A stretch of DNA of 64,000 nucleotides from Mercurialis annua. Its lineage: Eukaryota; Streptophyta; Magnoliopsida; Malpighiales; Euphorbiaceae. Of the stretch, positions 1 to 10,900 are shown piece by piece. A model generated the notes under the pieces. The model worked only from the letters and a program-made list of their open reading frames with translations. It had not been told where the DNA came from and did no database searches. The stretch covers positions 30,795,879 to 30,859,878 of the forward strand of contig NC_065571.1 of NCBI RefSeq assembly GCF_937616625.2, written 5' to 3'. The first letter of the stretch is position 1; each line of letters starts with the position of its first letter. The position numbers and the translations under genes are program-made.

Positions 1-443
1 AATCAGATTCTTAGGTGTCTCCGCCTTTTCTCCCTGAAAGGAAAAAGGTAGATCACATGGAATCCTAAACTCGACTGACTTCCCTCAACAGTCAATAGAA
101 GCAAAGTGGCGTGACAGCCAATCCATCCCCAAAATGACATCAAAAGAAAGAACGTCAAGCACAATCAAATCAGCACATAATTCTCTACCCTGAATAACCA
201 CTGATAAGAAGGATAAATGACGTCCACTACTACACCTTCAGACATAGGTGTAGACACAGCTAGAGGTTCACTCAAAACAGATGGTGCAATACCCAATTTC
301 CCAGCAAAGCACGTAGACACAAACGAATGGGTTGCACCCGCATCAAATAATACCAAAGCGTCAGTAAAAGAAATCGGAATGGTACCTTGCACCACCGCAT
401 TTGATGCACGCTCATCCTGAGGAGTAAGAGCGAACACTCTGGC
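1..443 (-). pseudogene. Element B protease region and start of pol (broken, partial)
   Basis: The minus strand encodes a retropepsin-like aspartic protease that would release Gag and Pol products. The open frame shows ALTPQDERASNAVVQGTIP followed by the active-site stretch LFDAGATHSF, where plant gypsy proteases usually have D(S/T)G. Near plus-strand 203 one base appears to be missing compared with element D. Reading then continues in another frame through VILGMDWLSRHFASIDC, and a TGA at 85-87 replaces the CGA arginine codon present in D. That change fits deamination of a methylated CpG. The segment ends at the window edge in the protease-to-RT linker. The identification is firm; the gene is non-functional. 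Confidence 0.85.
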
Positions 444-1964
444 CTGACCCTGCGGCTGCTGATGAGAACTCTGCCCAGTAGTATAACTGTTGGAACCTCT
501 GCCACCGTTACCACGGCCACCAAAACCTCTACCACCAGAACCACGGCCCCGCTGGCCACCAAAAGATACTGCAGGTTGAGAGTACCCTACAAACTGTGTA
601 AATGCAGGTCTCGGCTGCTGGTAAGATGACTGCGCCACACTGGAGTTAGACATCTGTTGCCCAGATGTCGGACACTCCCTGAAGAAACGACCCGGCTGGC
701 CACAAGTAAAACAACCTCCAGGAGCTAACTGGCACTGACCATAATGCCAGCGTCTGCAATTCTGGCAGAACGGGATGTTCGATCCACCACTGTAACCGCG
801 TCCTGAACCACGGTTACTCCCACTGCTACTAGAACTGGACGGAGCACTCCTAGCACTATGCCTCCCCTTATTGTTCGTCCGAAGACTCCCCCTGTTGGCC
901 TGAGAAGAGCCGTTGTAGTAGTTCCCACTACCATGCTGCGCTGGGGCCTGTTGTCCCCCATTAGGAAGATCACTCTTTCCCTTCTGATTCTGGAAAGGGT
1001 CAGAGATCGTCCCAAACTGAATCAATGAATTCTCCATACGACGAGCACTATCCACTACTCGAGTGAACTCCATGTCTGTCCCTATCAGCAAGGAAAGAAA
1101 TTCCTAGCCTAAACCCTTAACATAGTGGTCGTTCACTCGCCCTCGATCACCATGTAGATCTGTAGCAAACCGCCCAAAACGGACAAACTCTGTAGTGTAG
1201 TCTGTCACTGATCTATCCCCTTTCTTCAAATTTAGCAGTTTTTCTCTGAAATTCTCAGTAATAGAGAAGGGTAGATAGTAACCTCTGAATCTGTTCACAA
1301 ACTCAGCCCAAGTTAATGTAGCCATCTCTGTCCTGATGTTATCGCAAAACCAGTCCTTAGCTGGACCCTTCAGCGACATCTCCACAAGCATCACTGATTG
1401 ACGATCAGTAGCTTGAATCCTCTGACTGTTGTACTCAAACTCTTCCAAAAAATCAAGAGCATCCCTAGTGCCAACAAAAGAAGTCGGAGTCAACTTCGTG
1501 TAGGTCATCACCACCTCTCTGTCTGTCGGAATATGATCGACACCAGCAAGTCCACCCATACCAGCTACAGCACCAGCCTGAGGTTGCTGTTGCTGCGCTA
1601 GCTGACCCAATACAGTACACTGATTCTGCAAAAGAGCCTGGTTGTTCTGCATTTTGACAATGCCAGCCAAGAAGGTAGTGAAGTCGAACGCCTGCATGTT
1701 CGGTGCCTGTTGCACCTCCGGTTCCTGCTGCACATTCGGTGCCTGAATACCTGCTGCACCGCGTCCTCTAGCTCCACCTCTACCAGCACCAGATCCTCTG
1801 CATCTACCAGCACCTCTACCTCTGCCAGCACCTCTACCTCTACCACGTCCAGCATTTGCCTGAACTGGTGGTACGTTCTGATCGACTTCCATGGAAATCG
1901 CATCATCAGCCTCAGTTTCTTGCTCTGCCGCAGCACGAGCACGAGTACGAACAACGTTGTCCAT
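444..1964 (-). pseudogene. gag: Element B gag (capsid and zinc knuckle), with in-frame stop
   Basis: This encodes the structural Gag polyprotein that would package element RNA in cytoplasmic particles. The start ATG at 1962-1964 opens MDNVVRTRARAAAEQ. A Gly/Arg-rich tract follows (residues about 38-72), then the retrotransposon Gag core with DALDFLEEFEYNSQRIQA, LKGPAKDWF, and FRGYYLPFSITENFREKLL. A TAG at 1104-1106 interrupts the frame after YVKGLG; the same frame then resumes. A serine/glycine-rich linker leads to the zinc knuckle CFTCGQPGRFFREC, in which the conserved histidine is Arg, so zinc binding is probably lost (element D keeps it). Element A inserted only 8 bp upstream of the ATG, which separates gag from its LTR promoter. 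Confidence 0.88.
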
Positions 1965-1967
1965 ATC

Positions 1968-1972
1968 CTAAG
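1968..1972. other. Target-site duplication CTAAG, left side of element A
   Basis: CTAAG directly precedes the TG of the left LTR and is repeated at 20909-20913 directly after the CA of the right LTR. A perfect 5-bp duplication is what a gypsy integrase leaves. Confidence 0.93.
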
Positions 1973-2210
1973 TGTAATACCCCAAAATGTTTAAGTATCT
2001 AATTGGACCAAGTGTCCAGTTCTGATTCGCCAGGGTGGCGATATCGGACATAATTTCCAAGAAATTAAAGTAATTATGCGGAATTTAATATCATATTCCA
2101 ATTCTAAAGTTGGAATTTGAATTAAAAGGAAAAATGTCAAGAAAAGTCCCAAACTAGAGTTCAGGGACTAAAGTGGTAATTTAACCAGTTAAGTCCCGAA
2201 AAGGGAAATT

Positions 2211-2232
2211 ATTTCGCCAAGGTCCGCGAAAT
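2211..2232 (+). promoter_or_regulatory. Conserved inverted repeat in U3, ATTTCGC-8-GCGAAAT
   Basis: Seven-base arms flank an 8-base spacer. The same element recurs at 5592-5613, 12528-12549 and 62863-62884, and with one arm base changed at 18554-18575. It lies in a roughly 110-bp block that is better conserved than the rest of the A, C and F LTRs. It could be a dimeric protein site; that function is inference. Confidence 0.5.
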
Positions 2233-2566
2233 GTTTTATAGTAATGGTGGTAAAAGTTTCGGGTCAATCGGAGACCTTTTAAAAATTGGACGCGGATGCG
2301 TTTTGGGCTAAATTGCAACTTTTGAAAAGTTCAAGGACCAAAGTGCAAATTTGCCAATTAAATATCGAGAATAGTAATTAGAAGATTATTGCCGGAAAAT
2401 ATTAATATTGGGATTCATATTGTTTATTGGATACAAATAATACGTATACGTTATGATTAAAGTGTGAAATAGTTAAGCGAGGGATTAAATTGAATAAAAG
2501 AAAAGTTCAAAGGATAAATTGTAATAAAGGAAGAAAATAAAGATCAAAACTAACCTTTAGCCATGT

Positions 2567-2576
2567 TATATATAAG
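2567..2576 (+). promoter_or_regulatory. TATA box of element A left LTR
   Basis: TATATATAAG lies in an otherwise non-TATA context, about 175 bp upstream of the donor-like site. A TATA box at the corresponding place in the C LTRs supports it as the LTR promoter and U3/R boundary region. Confidence 0.6.
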
Positions 2577-2969
2577 AAAATGATTATGAAGTAAGGATCA
2601 GAAGAAGGATCCAGAAATCATTCGTTCTTACCGATCGAAACATCGTCACTTCGCCGTTTCTCCGTTCGGCGTCCGTTTCGGACGATTTTTGCGTCGATCT
2701 CTTCGGAATTCAAGCCTCTACCTCTCCCAAGAATCAAAACAAGGTGAGTTCTATGTTTTTGCCACGAAAAATGAAGAAATAGGGGCTGTTTTGACAAAAA
2801 CCTACTTTGGATTCGTATACATCGGAATTGAGGCGGTTACGGTTGATTTCGAAGTGATTAAAGTGTTTATAACATGTTTAGATGAATTGGGTGTGAATTG
2901 GTATGAATTTTGAGTGATTTCGAGCCTCGAAAACGGTCTGTATATGTCGCCCACATCGTACCCGAAGTG

Positions 2970-3180
2970 GGCACGACGTGCACTACAAGAGTGCACGACG
3001 TGCACCTCACTCTTGACGTGCACCACCAGAGGTGCACAACGTGCGCCACAAGGGTGCACGACGTGCCCCACCAGGGGTGCACGACGTGCACCACCAGGGG
3101 TGCACGACGTGCACATGGAAGGGCACGACGTGCCCTTCATGAAAATTGAAGGGCACGACGTGCCAAGCTAGCACGACGTA
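2970..3180 (+). repeat. GC-rich minisatellite in A left LTR (about 23-bp period)
   Basis: The core GCACGACGTGC, a dyad with 5-bp arms around one base, is repeated with spacers such as CCACCAGGG. The best units are 23 bp apart. The array is longer than in the right LTR (19312-19480). Open frames across it are by-products of the repeat. Confidence 0.85.
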
Positions 3181-3930
3181 CCCTACTTCGATCGTGACCT
3201 CCGGGGGACTTCCGGGAGCGAAAACTGGCTTCCGATGGCATGATACGGGTGTAAAACTCTGACAAATGTCTTAAAATGAATATTAATAAGACATTATAGC
3301 AATGAACATTAGCATGATGAGTAATCAAGATATGAATGGAGATCTATAGAGAAAGATACGTTTAGAGCACGACGGTTATGTTTCGTGCTTTTGTCGTGTT
3401 AGGTATCTAGTGCAGTTTTAAGAACAGGATTCTCTAAGTATGTGTTTTAACGATAGAATCCTGTGATAGATGTGACGGACTATCGAGCTACGAGTATGAC
3501 GAACCAAGAAGCTCGACGAGGATTGACGGACCAGTCTCCTGGAGCTTACGTTCGGATATAAGGAATAGCAGTCATAGTGAGTGGCACTTTACTTTTGTGT
3601 ATTGTTATTTAAAAGTTATTATTTTGATATATTATGACTAAGCACATCGCATAGTATATGATTTGATATATAGCTTATCGAATTGCTTTTATCGACTATC
3701 GTTTATCGTTATTATCGATTATTATATCGTTTATCGAATTATTATAGTTTTGAAACCAGTGTGTGATCCGAGGAAACGTGCTACCTATTGGGCGTCAATA
3801 GGACTATGTGATCACCGGTAAGTGTGTCAGTCTGGCGTGTCTAGATTTTCATCGTGTCATGGAATTATATCGAACATTGTTTATCGAATCGTATCGAAGT
3901 TGGAAATTGTATATCGAATGGGATACGAGG

Positions 3931-4060
3931 TTTAACTCGGTTGAATTATCTCGGGACCCATATCCAGTGGGTTTAACTCGGTTGAACTATCTCAGGACCC
4001 ACACCTTGGGATTAAGAGACGGTAGTGGTTTAACTCGGTTGAACTATCTCGGGACCCTAT
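3931..4060 (+). repeat. Subrepeat with TTTAACTCGGTTGAA units, three copies
   Basis: Three units containing TTTAACTCGGTTGAA and ATCTCGGGACCC occur here. The right LTR of the same element has only two (about 20237-20310), so one unit was gained or lost between the paired LTRs. Confidence 0.7.
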
Positions 4061-4974
4061 CCATCGGATCGATCGAATTGATTATTATCGCTATGGATCG
4101 TATATAAGTTATAGATCGTATTAAGTATCGTAATTAGGGTTTCAACCGTATCTAACACCTGGATAATATAATAGCATGTTATATGATATTTTGATATCGA
4201 ATATTGATTTTATATATACGAGTTTTTATCGTATGCGATGTCATGTTTTTAATAATACCGTTAGTAACTTGCAAACTCACTTAGTATTTTCCCAAATACT
4301 GACCCCTCACTCTGATATTTGCAGGTAGACGGAGTCGGATCAGACAAACCACCTTCGTTGTGCCAGAAATTAATGGACTTGCACAAGTATGAGTTCCTAG
4401 AGCTGCAGTAGTCAGTAGGCGTCAATAGAAAACTTGTGATTTGATTTCAAATAGTTAATTCTTAATGTTAAATCTAATATGATATTTTAGTATCTATAAG
4501 TATATTATTTAAAAGAGTTTTTCCGAAGATGTTTTATATATAATATTATACTTTTAAATGCGAAAAATTATTAGTGGTTTTAGGCTTGCTACGGGTTTCG
4601 GAGTTACCACTCCCATTCCCTATCGCCAGTCTCGGCTCAATAATTTGAGTCGTGACACTAGTGAAATTATACATTATAATAAGATATATCACAATAAGAG
4701 AAAGGATATAAAGGTAAGATTAGCAGGAATATATATAAGAGATAATTACTTTGGATAAGTAACTTGAGTAATGCAAGCAAGGAACCTTGCTACATGCAAG
4801 TAGGTAGTAAGTCGTTAAGAAACAACAAAATACAGAAGTTCAAAGAACATGAGAGATTAAAAGGACGACAATTTGTAGTATCCATGAGAGATTTAGTGCC
4901 GGAACCTGCGGGTAATGTAATAAGAGAATAAAGAACAAGATTTTTAGTAATTTCAGTAAAAGAACGACCGCGGT

Positions 4975-5330
4975 ATGCCAAAAAGATTAATGATAGTCGC
5001 ATTCAAACGACGTCAAATGCATGAAAAAGGAGGTACGCGTGCAATGCAGCGGATGACAATGACGTTTGAAGACGACCCCGCTATCAGAAGATTTATCAAG
5101 TTATCCCAAGAAAGGTCAAGCGGTGGAGATAATTCTCGAACGATTCAACTGCAAGCGGTAGAGGTGACCGAAGAATTATCGTACGACGAAAAACCAGTAA
5201 AGAGCATTAGTATACAAGTATGAAAGTTGCGGATAAATAAGGAACCTATGGTAATAGTTCCATGAACGAGTCAGTCCATAGAAAAGTACACGTAAGCAAC
5301 AGAAGAAGATATAAGGTAGAAACATTCGAA
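4975..5330 (+). pseudogene. Decayed pol C-terminus (integrase tail/chromodomain remnant), left copy
   Basis: The frame opening at 4975 ends in VTEELSYDEKPVKSISIQV and a TGA at 5221-5223. It continues after the stop as KLRINKEPMVIV. This aligns with the end of element D pol (HELSYEGQPVEI then QVRKLRNNEIPMVKV), the chromodomain-like tail of Tekay/Del integrases. Further stops follow before the polypurine tract at about 5386. Upstream, RRKDIKV at about 4697 resembles the KRKDIEF motif of the D integrase, so the remnant may extend to 4660. It is not functional. An almost identical copy lies at 11925-12260, as part of the segmental duplication. Confidence 0.7.
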
Positions 5331-5385
5331 TTAGTTTACCTTAAATACGTGGCAAAAGTTTTAAATTCGAGGACGAATTTATTTT

Positions 5386-5394
5386 AAGGGGGGG
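5386..5394 (+). other. Polypurine tract before C left LTR
   Basis: AAGGGGGGG precedes TGAATTTAATACCCC and follows GAGGACGAATTTATTTT, a conserved pre-LTR stretch also seen at 12301-12330 and, in variant form, at about 18285-18315. A polypurine tract to the left of this LTR shows that it is historically a 3' LTR. Confidence 0.75.
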
Positions 5395-5591
5395 TGAATT
5401 TAATACCCCAAATATTTTAGAATAATTAAGTGGTGCCACGTGTCGTGAATTTCGATAAATTAAGTTAAGATGGATTTAATTTAATGATATCGAGAATTTA
5501 AAATAATTTTTAATTGAACGGATTAACGGGATTAAAAGAAAAGGGTTAGAAAAATAATATAAAATAAATTATAAATCCCGAGATAAGAATT

Positions 5592-5613
5592 ATTTCGCCA
5601 AGGTCCGCGAAAT
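5592..5613 (+). promoter_or_regulatory. Conserved inverted repeat in C left LTR
   Basis: ATTTCGC and GCGAAAT with an 8-base spacer, the same as at 2211-2232. Confidence 0.5.
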
Positions 5614-5923
5614 ATTTTGTAATATTTATGGTAAAATTTTCGGGTCAATCGGAGACCTTTTAAAATTTGGGCGCAGATGCGTTTAGGACTAAATTCTAAA
5701 TTTTGAAAAGTTTAAGGGGTAAAGTGTAAATTAGCCAATTAAGCCAGAGAATAACGATTAGAGGATTATTGACGGGAAATAATAATTTTAGAATCGTATT
5801 ATTTATTTGGATATAAATAATACGTACGTAATTGAGTTAAAGTAATCGTTAAGTTAAAATAGAAAGTTTAATAGAGAATGGTTTAAGTTAAAGAATTCAA
5901 GGACTAAAAGTGACATTTGGCCA

Positions 5924-5936
5924 TATATATATAAAA
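5924..5936 (+). promoter_or_regulatory. TATA box of C left LTR
   Basis: TATATATATAAAA lies 169 bp upstream of the donor-like site and is followed by a C/T-rich leader. The arrangement matches element A. Confidence 0.65.
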
Positions 5937-6092
5937 CCTTCAACAAGAAGGATTGTCCGGAGCCTTCTTCTCCTTCCTCAGCTTCTTTTCTTTCCTTCGA
6001 CGATCATCGCCGTTTCCGTCGCTCGATTCCGTTTCTCGTCCGTTTCCGACGTTCTATAACTCCAAACGATCGTATTTCAGTGGCGAATCACG

Positions 6093-7407
6093 GTAAGCTT
6101 GACGTTTTATCATTTAGACGGATATATTTTGAGTTATATCAATACAAAGTTTTAGGCCACGAAACAAATATATCGTTTTAATCGATATTAGAATTGAATT
6201 ATAGTATTTTGAGGTTAGATTACGTGTTATACGTGTATTTGGAGCGTTTTGGATCGAAAGCACGTCGGAAAAGCCGAAAAATTGGTTTTCGGGGCGAGGT
6301 GTGCGGCACGCCCGCATTCTATGCGGGCGATGCCTCCGCATATGCGGGGCGATGCGCCCGCATATACGGGCGGCGCGCCCGCATACGCGAGGCGTGCGCC
6401 CGCATAGGCGTGCGACGCGCCCGCATATGCGGGGCGTGCGTCCGCAGCCCGCACGTCGGGGCGTGCGACCGCAGCCCGCACACGTCGGCGGCTCGCTCGC
6501 AAAGAAAATTTCCCGATTGATCTATTTTGAGAAAAATTTATCGTACGCGCATATCGATATTTGAAATCAATTGTTATTCAATTAATTATCGAATAGTTTG
6601 AGACGTTAACCTAACGAGGTTAAACGAGAATCAATTTTAAAGTAATATTTAATCCGTAAACGAGTTAGAGACCGTTTACCGGAATATACGTGGGAAGCAC
6701 GACGATTAATAAAAGTATTGTGTCGTGTCTCGAGTCTAGAGTCAATCTTAGAATAGGATTCTGACGTAAGTCAATTATTTTTAAAATAGTTTTAGAACCG
6801 GCGAGGCAAGAAGCCGCTGGACCAGGAGCTCGAGGAGCTAGATGTTTCTGAGCACCGGAGTATTTTTGGATAAGCGGTCACTGTGAGTTTATACGATTTG
6901 CTTTTAAAGTATTTATTTAAGCAAATATTTTATATCGCTTTATGTTTGTTTTGCATGATTGCGATGCGAATTCTTTTTATGAATTGCACATGCTTGATTT
7001 GAAACCAGTATTGATCCGATGGAACGTGCTACCTATTGGGCGACAATAGCACTGCGTGATCACCAGTTTTGATGTGACTCAGCTGGGAGCTGATGATGAA
7101 TATGAAATTTACGATTGGGTATATGATTTTGATACGAGTGAGCACTCGACTACGGTGTAGTCTGGAGTCCCCGTATCTAGTGGCTGGGCCACCAGCGAGT
7201 TGGACTCGCAATTGATATTTATGATTGGGTTGCTTGATCTATAATTAGTATGTTTGTGGATTAGGGTTTCAATCAGATCCTATACTTGGGTACATGAGGT
7301 TTGAACGTTATTGCATTTTTTTATGATTTATAAGAATACTTATTAGTAAATGTATGAACTCACTTAGTATATCCCCATATACTGACCCCTCACAGTCTTT
7401 CTTTCAG
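6093..7407 (+). other. Candidate intron inside C left LTR
   Basis: The donor CG/GTAAGC at 6093 and the acceptor CTTTCTTTCAG ending at 7407, with a clear pyrimidine tract, define 1,315 bp. The layout is homologous to that in the A LTR. Confidence 0.45.
6299..6490 (+). repeat. GC-rich minisatellite in C left LTR (22-bp period)
   Basis: CGCCCGCATACGCGGGGCG-type units sit in an AT-rich LTR. This copy is more degenerate than the one at 13237-13417. It occupies the same position relative to the donor-like site as the unrelated array in A. Confidence 0.85.
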
Positions 7408-7921
7408 GTCAAAGCGATTTAAAAGACGGACTTCCTTTCCTTCTTCCGGAAGTCTATGATAGTGAAAGAGTATGTCAAAGGATGTTTTCCTCGTAGAGCT
7501 GCAGTAGTCGGTAGATGTCTGTATGAGATATAAGATGTATATTCAAACGGTTCATTTATATGAGCAATTCTGATTTGATATAAAGTATATATAATATTTA
7601 TTTTTAAAGATCATATTTTAACCGTTTGATTTCTTTAACCGATTGCCTTGTGTGGAATTGGTCTAGAATATAATCAGAGACAGGGCAGAGCTGGACAAGA
7701 GGTGTCGCTCGGTAAGACCCTAGTCTATAATAATAGTTCGCAATGGTTTTCGAAAAGTAATTTAAATATGTTGATACGTATAATGAAAAATGTTTTATAT
7801 AAAATAATATATTTAATTCGGGAAAAATTTATAGTGATTTTAGGCGTGCTACAGGTTCCGGAGCTACCACTCCCGTTCCCTAGCGCCGGTCTCGGCTCAA
7901 TAATTTGGGTCGTGACAATTG

Positions 7922-7933
7922 TGGTATCAGAGC
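7922..7933 (+). other. Primer binding site, initiator Met-tRNA
   Basis: TGGTATCAGAGC is complementary to the 3' end of plant initiator Met-tRNA and lies 4 bases after the C LTR end. It marks this LTR as a functional 5' LTR at some time in the past. Confidence 0.88.
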
Positions 7934-10900
7934 AGTTGGTCCAGTTACCTCTGCTAATATGTGATTTCAAACAATTGGTCCAGGATACCACTGCTCTTGT
8001 GTGTGAGAGCCTGCCTAGGAACTACTGCAGCACATAGGGATTCGAGTCATGTCTTGATCAGTTTTCGTTTGATCTTAAGATTTTAACTCTTCACCTTACG
8101 ATCTGAGTCTGTTAGTATGATCGATAGGATTGTTAGACGATATACGTATGCGAAAGTATTCTGCTTATGTAAGAATGATCGATATATTATATGATCGTTG
8201 CATATGATCACGTACGAGGTGGACAGTCGACATTATGCAACGCGATGATGAGGCTAGCGTGCTAAGTATCATTTGGTATTGCGATACCATCAAAGTTATG
8301 CGATATAAGCGCTAATAGATGATCGATAATGAAACGTGGATTCAGAGGAATGGAAGAATTTCCCAAGTTACAAAGTTTAAGGTTTAGAGAACTTACAAGG
8401 TGAAAGATTTGTGATTTACAAAGATTAACTGTTTTAATAATTTTGAAAGTATAATTGTGCCTAGATTCGATATAGTAATATACTATTGCCATGACATGAA
8501 TAGAATTGCATCACTACATACACATTAAATGAAAAGAATAGAACTGAATTCATACATTAGTAGGACATGCATCATATGCATTATGTTTATATGAAAGGTA
8601 AGATATGGCAACTCTTTGGGGATGAGAGACGTCATCGCCCTAGTGCACAATTATACCAATACTCAAAGAATTTAAATATGAATTTTGTAAAAGAGTCAGT
8701 TTCTTTGGATTTCAAAGATTTTGAAATGGTTGTAACCATAATTGTTTTGATGTGAGTAGACCTAGACTAGAACTCTGTAACGAAGGGGAAATGTTCGAGA
8801 TCTACCTACAAGCAATTCTCGAAGGTACAAAGAACGTGTACGAGAACACGAACAAGAAGTTATACCTCGGGAAGATACGAAGATAGTCGTAGGTCTAAGA
8901 CCTATTATAACATAGAAAGACAAGATACGCTTGAATGATGAAGTGAAATTCATTGACTAGTGAACTAAGATGTCTTTATCTTGAACGGGGTGATTAGAAC
9001 TCTATATATTATAAGATGATAGAAGTATGGGAAGTGATTGTTGAACATAGAAAGTGATTATTAGCTTAAACCCTAAAGGTGTAAAGGTAATATCCACGAA
9101 TGGAAAATGTGAGTTTTACACTATATTGGAAGATTATTAAGTCTAGTAAAACTGAGATATCTTGTGATCAAACCGTTGGATCGGTTTAATATCGGAGTAT
9201 AATATTCCTAAGAAGGTTGGCTAGGAGTTGACCGTTGCGATGATCGAACGGAGGACTAAGCGACAACTTCATAAGACTATTCATAGGAGACTTGTATGGC
9301 TAGAAATAATCAAACTAGCCAACATATTATGAAAGTATAAAAAGTGAAGACGTAAGATATGTAGCAAATGAGAATGGGATGACATATAAGATTAATAAAG
9401 TTAAAGGGGTAGATTGCATAAATTACGTGGAGTATGTTAAGAAATTGGATATCCATGCAACATGCCTTAGGATTGAACACTATGAGTGGATATATATGGA
9501 ATATATATGAAGCATAAGACTACGAGATTGAATAAAGAAAGATAGAGCGCAAAGAGCATAGTACGATAGCTATGCAATGTTGATAATGACGACTTTCAAA
9601 GGAAGACATGAATGCTGCATATGGAAGAATGGCATACGTTTCATGACGAAGATTGTACCAGACATATACGAATTAAGAGTTCCATATCTTAGGACTGGTG
9701 AATAAGTCAAAATAAGTTAATATTTAGGATACATAATGTATTACGAGCGAAGATACTCGTATAAGGATGTTACGAAAAACGAAGAAAGCGAGACAACAAT
9801 GTATAAAAGGGAGTTAAGTTATGATAGGAGTAAAAGAGAAAGAAAGCTATATAGTCAATAAAGACAAACAAATCCTGAAGTTTGAAACAAGAAACGACGA
9901 AGAATGAGGAATGTTACGATGAATTAAGTACACGGTTATAGGAATACCTCCCATTGGATATAAACGAGCAAATGGATAGAAAGATATATATAATGAAAAA
10001 GCTAAAAGAAGAAGAACATGAACAGTTAAGATCAGAATGTCGAGAGTAAAGTCGTAATTCAAGAACGTTGATCGAAGTTCAAGGTATACTAGCTAATTAC
10101 AAAAGAGGACATCGTATCCAAAGACGAAATGATGAGTTCATGTAGTTTCAAGATTAAGCGTTACATTAACTGTATCTAGATTAGAATGGCTAATAATGAT
10201 ATAGATCATTTTGGAGTATGATCAAAAGATTATTAACGATTTATAAGTATTTAGAACGAAAAGAAACAATACGTGGAACGTTAATGATTGGTATTTCAAC
10301 TTTCAAGAGACATCTGGGACGAATCAAAGCGATTAAATATACAAGTGACTAGTATGAGGAAAAGATACAAAAAGTGTTACGAAGGTCAAGTATAAGATTC
10401 AATATGGATTTGACTCGAAGAATCGAGAAGTTTTAAAGGAATGTGAAAATAGAAGGTTGAAACTAGTCTCACTGACATAACGAATGTCAGTGGTGGATGC
10501 ATCCCATGAGTTTAAGTAAATAGTAATGTATTGCATCTTAAAGTAATCTAGAGGAAGTAACGACTAAGATTTTCATTAATGGTTGGAAAGGTAACAACGA
10601 AAATGGAATGTGAGAACAACGACTAAGGAGTATGTGGAAGGAATTACGAAAGTTACACGAGAGATAGTACTAATGAATGAAATTAAGTGATATGAAAAGA
10701 AGTAACGGGTTGCAATAAGAACGAATCGTAAGTAAAAGTATTTATACAGAGTGCGAGTACAAGGAAAAGTACAAGAAGTAAACGAAAGGTTATTATAAAA
10801 GTTTATAAACGTCATTTTTATGATTCCAAGCGTAAGCTATCTACTAATTCATAAATCAACGTGAGGTGAATGGTTTTAATAGAGGACGTGTAATGAAGGG

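Larger units (their letters stand above)
2744..4324 (+). other. Candidate intron inside element A left LTR
   Basis: The donor AAG/GTGAGT at 2744 and the acceptor after a pyrimidine-rich stretch ending TTTGCAG at 4324 would define a 1,581-bp intron wholly inside the LTR. Equivalent sites occur in the A right, C left, C right and B LTRs. Splicing is inferred from sequence only. Confidence 0.4.
1973..4657 (+). repeat. Element A left (5') LTR
   Basis: The LTR runs from TGTAATACCCC to GTCGTGACA and is matched along its length by 18316-20908. It contains a conserved inverted repeat (2211-2232), a TATA box (2567-2576), a donor-like GT (2744), a GC-rich minisatellite (2970-3180), a subrepeat with three units (about 3931-4060) and an acceptor-like CAG (4321-4324). 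The 92-bp length difference from the right LTR is largely explained by repeat copy-number changes. Confidence 0.92.
4660..7917 (+). repeat. Left copy of a 3.1-3.3-kb duplication (3' internal end plus C LTR)
   Basis: From AGTGAAATTATAC onward this segment matches 11595-14666 almost base for base, covering decayed pol end, polypurine tract and the whole C LTR. The duplication begins two bases after the end of the A left LTR, so it replaces the primer site and 5' internal region expected there. Confidence 0.88.
5395..7917 (+). repeat. Element C left LTR
   Basis: The LTR runs from TGAATTTAATACCCC to GTCGTGACA (2,523 bp) and is related to the A LTRs but clearly a separate subfamily. It has a TATA box, a donor-like site at 6093, a 22-bp-period GC-rich array at 6299-6490 and an acceptor-like site at 7407. 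It is followed by the only intact initiator-Met primer site inside element A. Confidence 0.88.

Noticed and set aside
2802..3171. Several overlapping frames with Cys/Thr/Arg repeats, also at 19144-19475
   Set aside because: They come from the GCACGACGTGC minisatellite in the A LTRs and are open on both strands.
6114..6564. Arg/Ala-rich frames on both strands, also at 13080-13478
   Set aside because: They are products of the 22-bp CG-rich minisatellite in the C LTRs, not conserved between the two LTR copies.
7922..7950. Possible tRNA gene at the Met-tRNA-like sequence
   Set aside because: Only the 12-base complement of the tRNA 3' end is present, directly after an LTR; it is a primer binding site.
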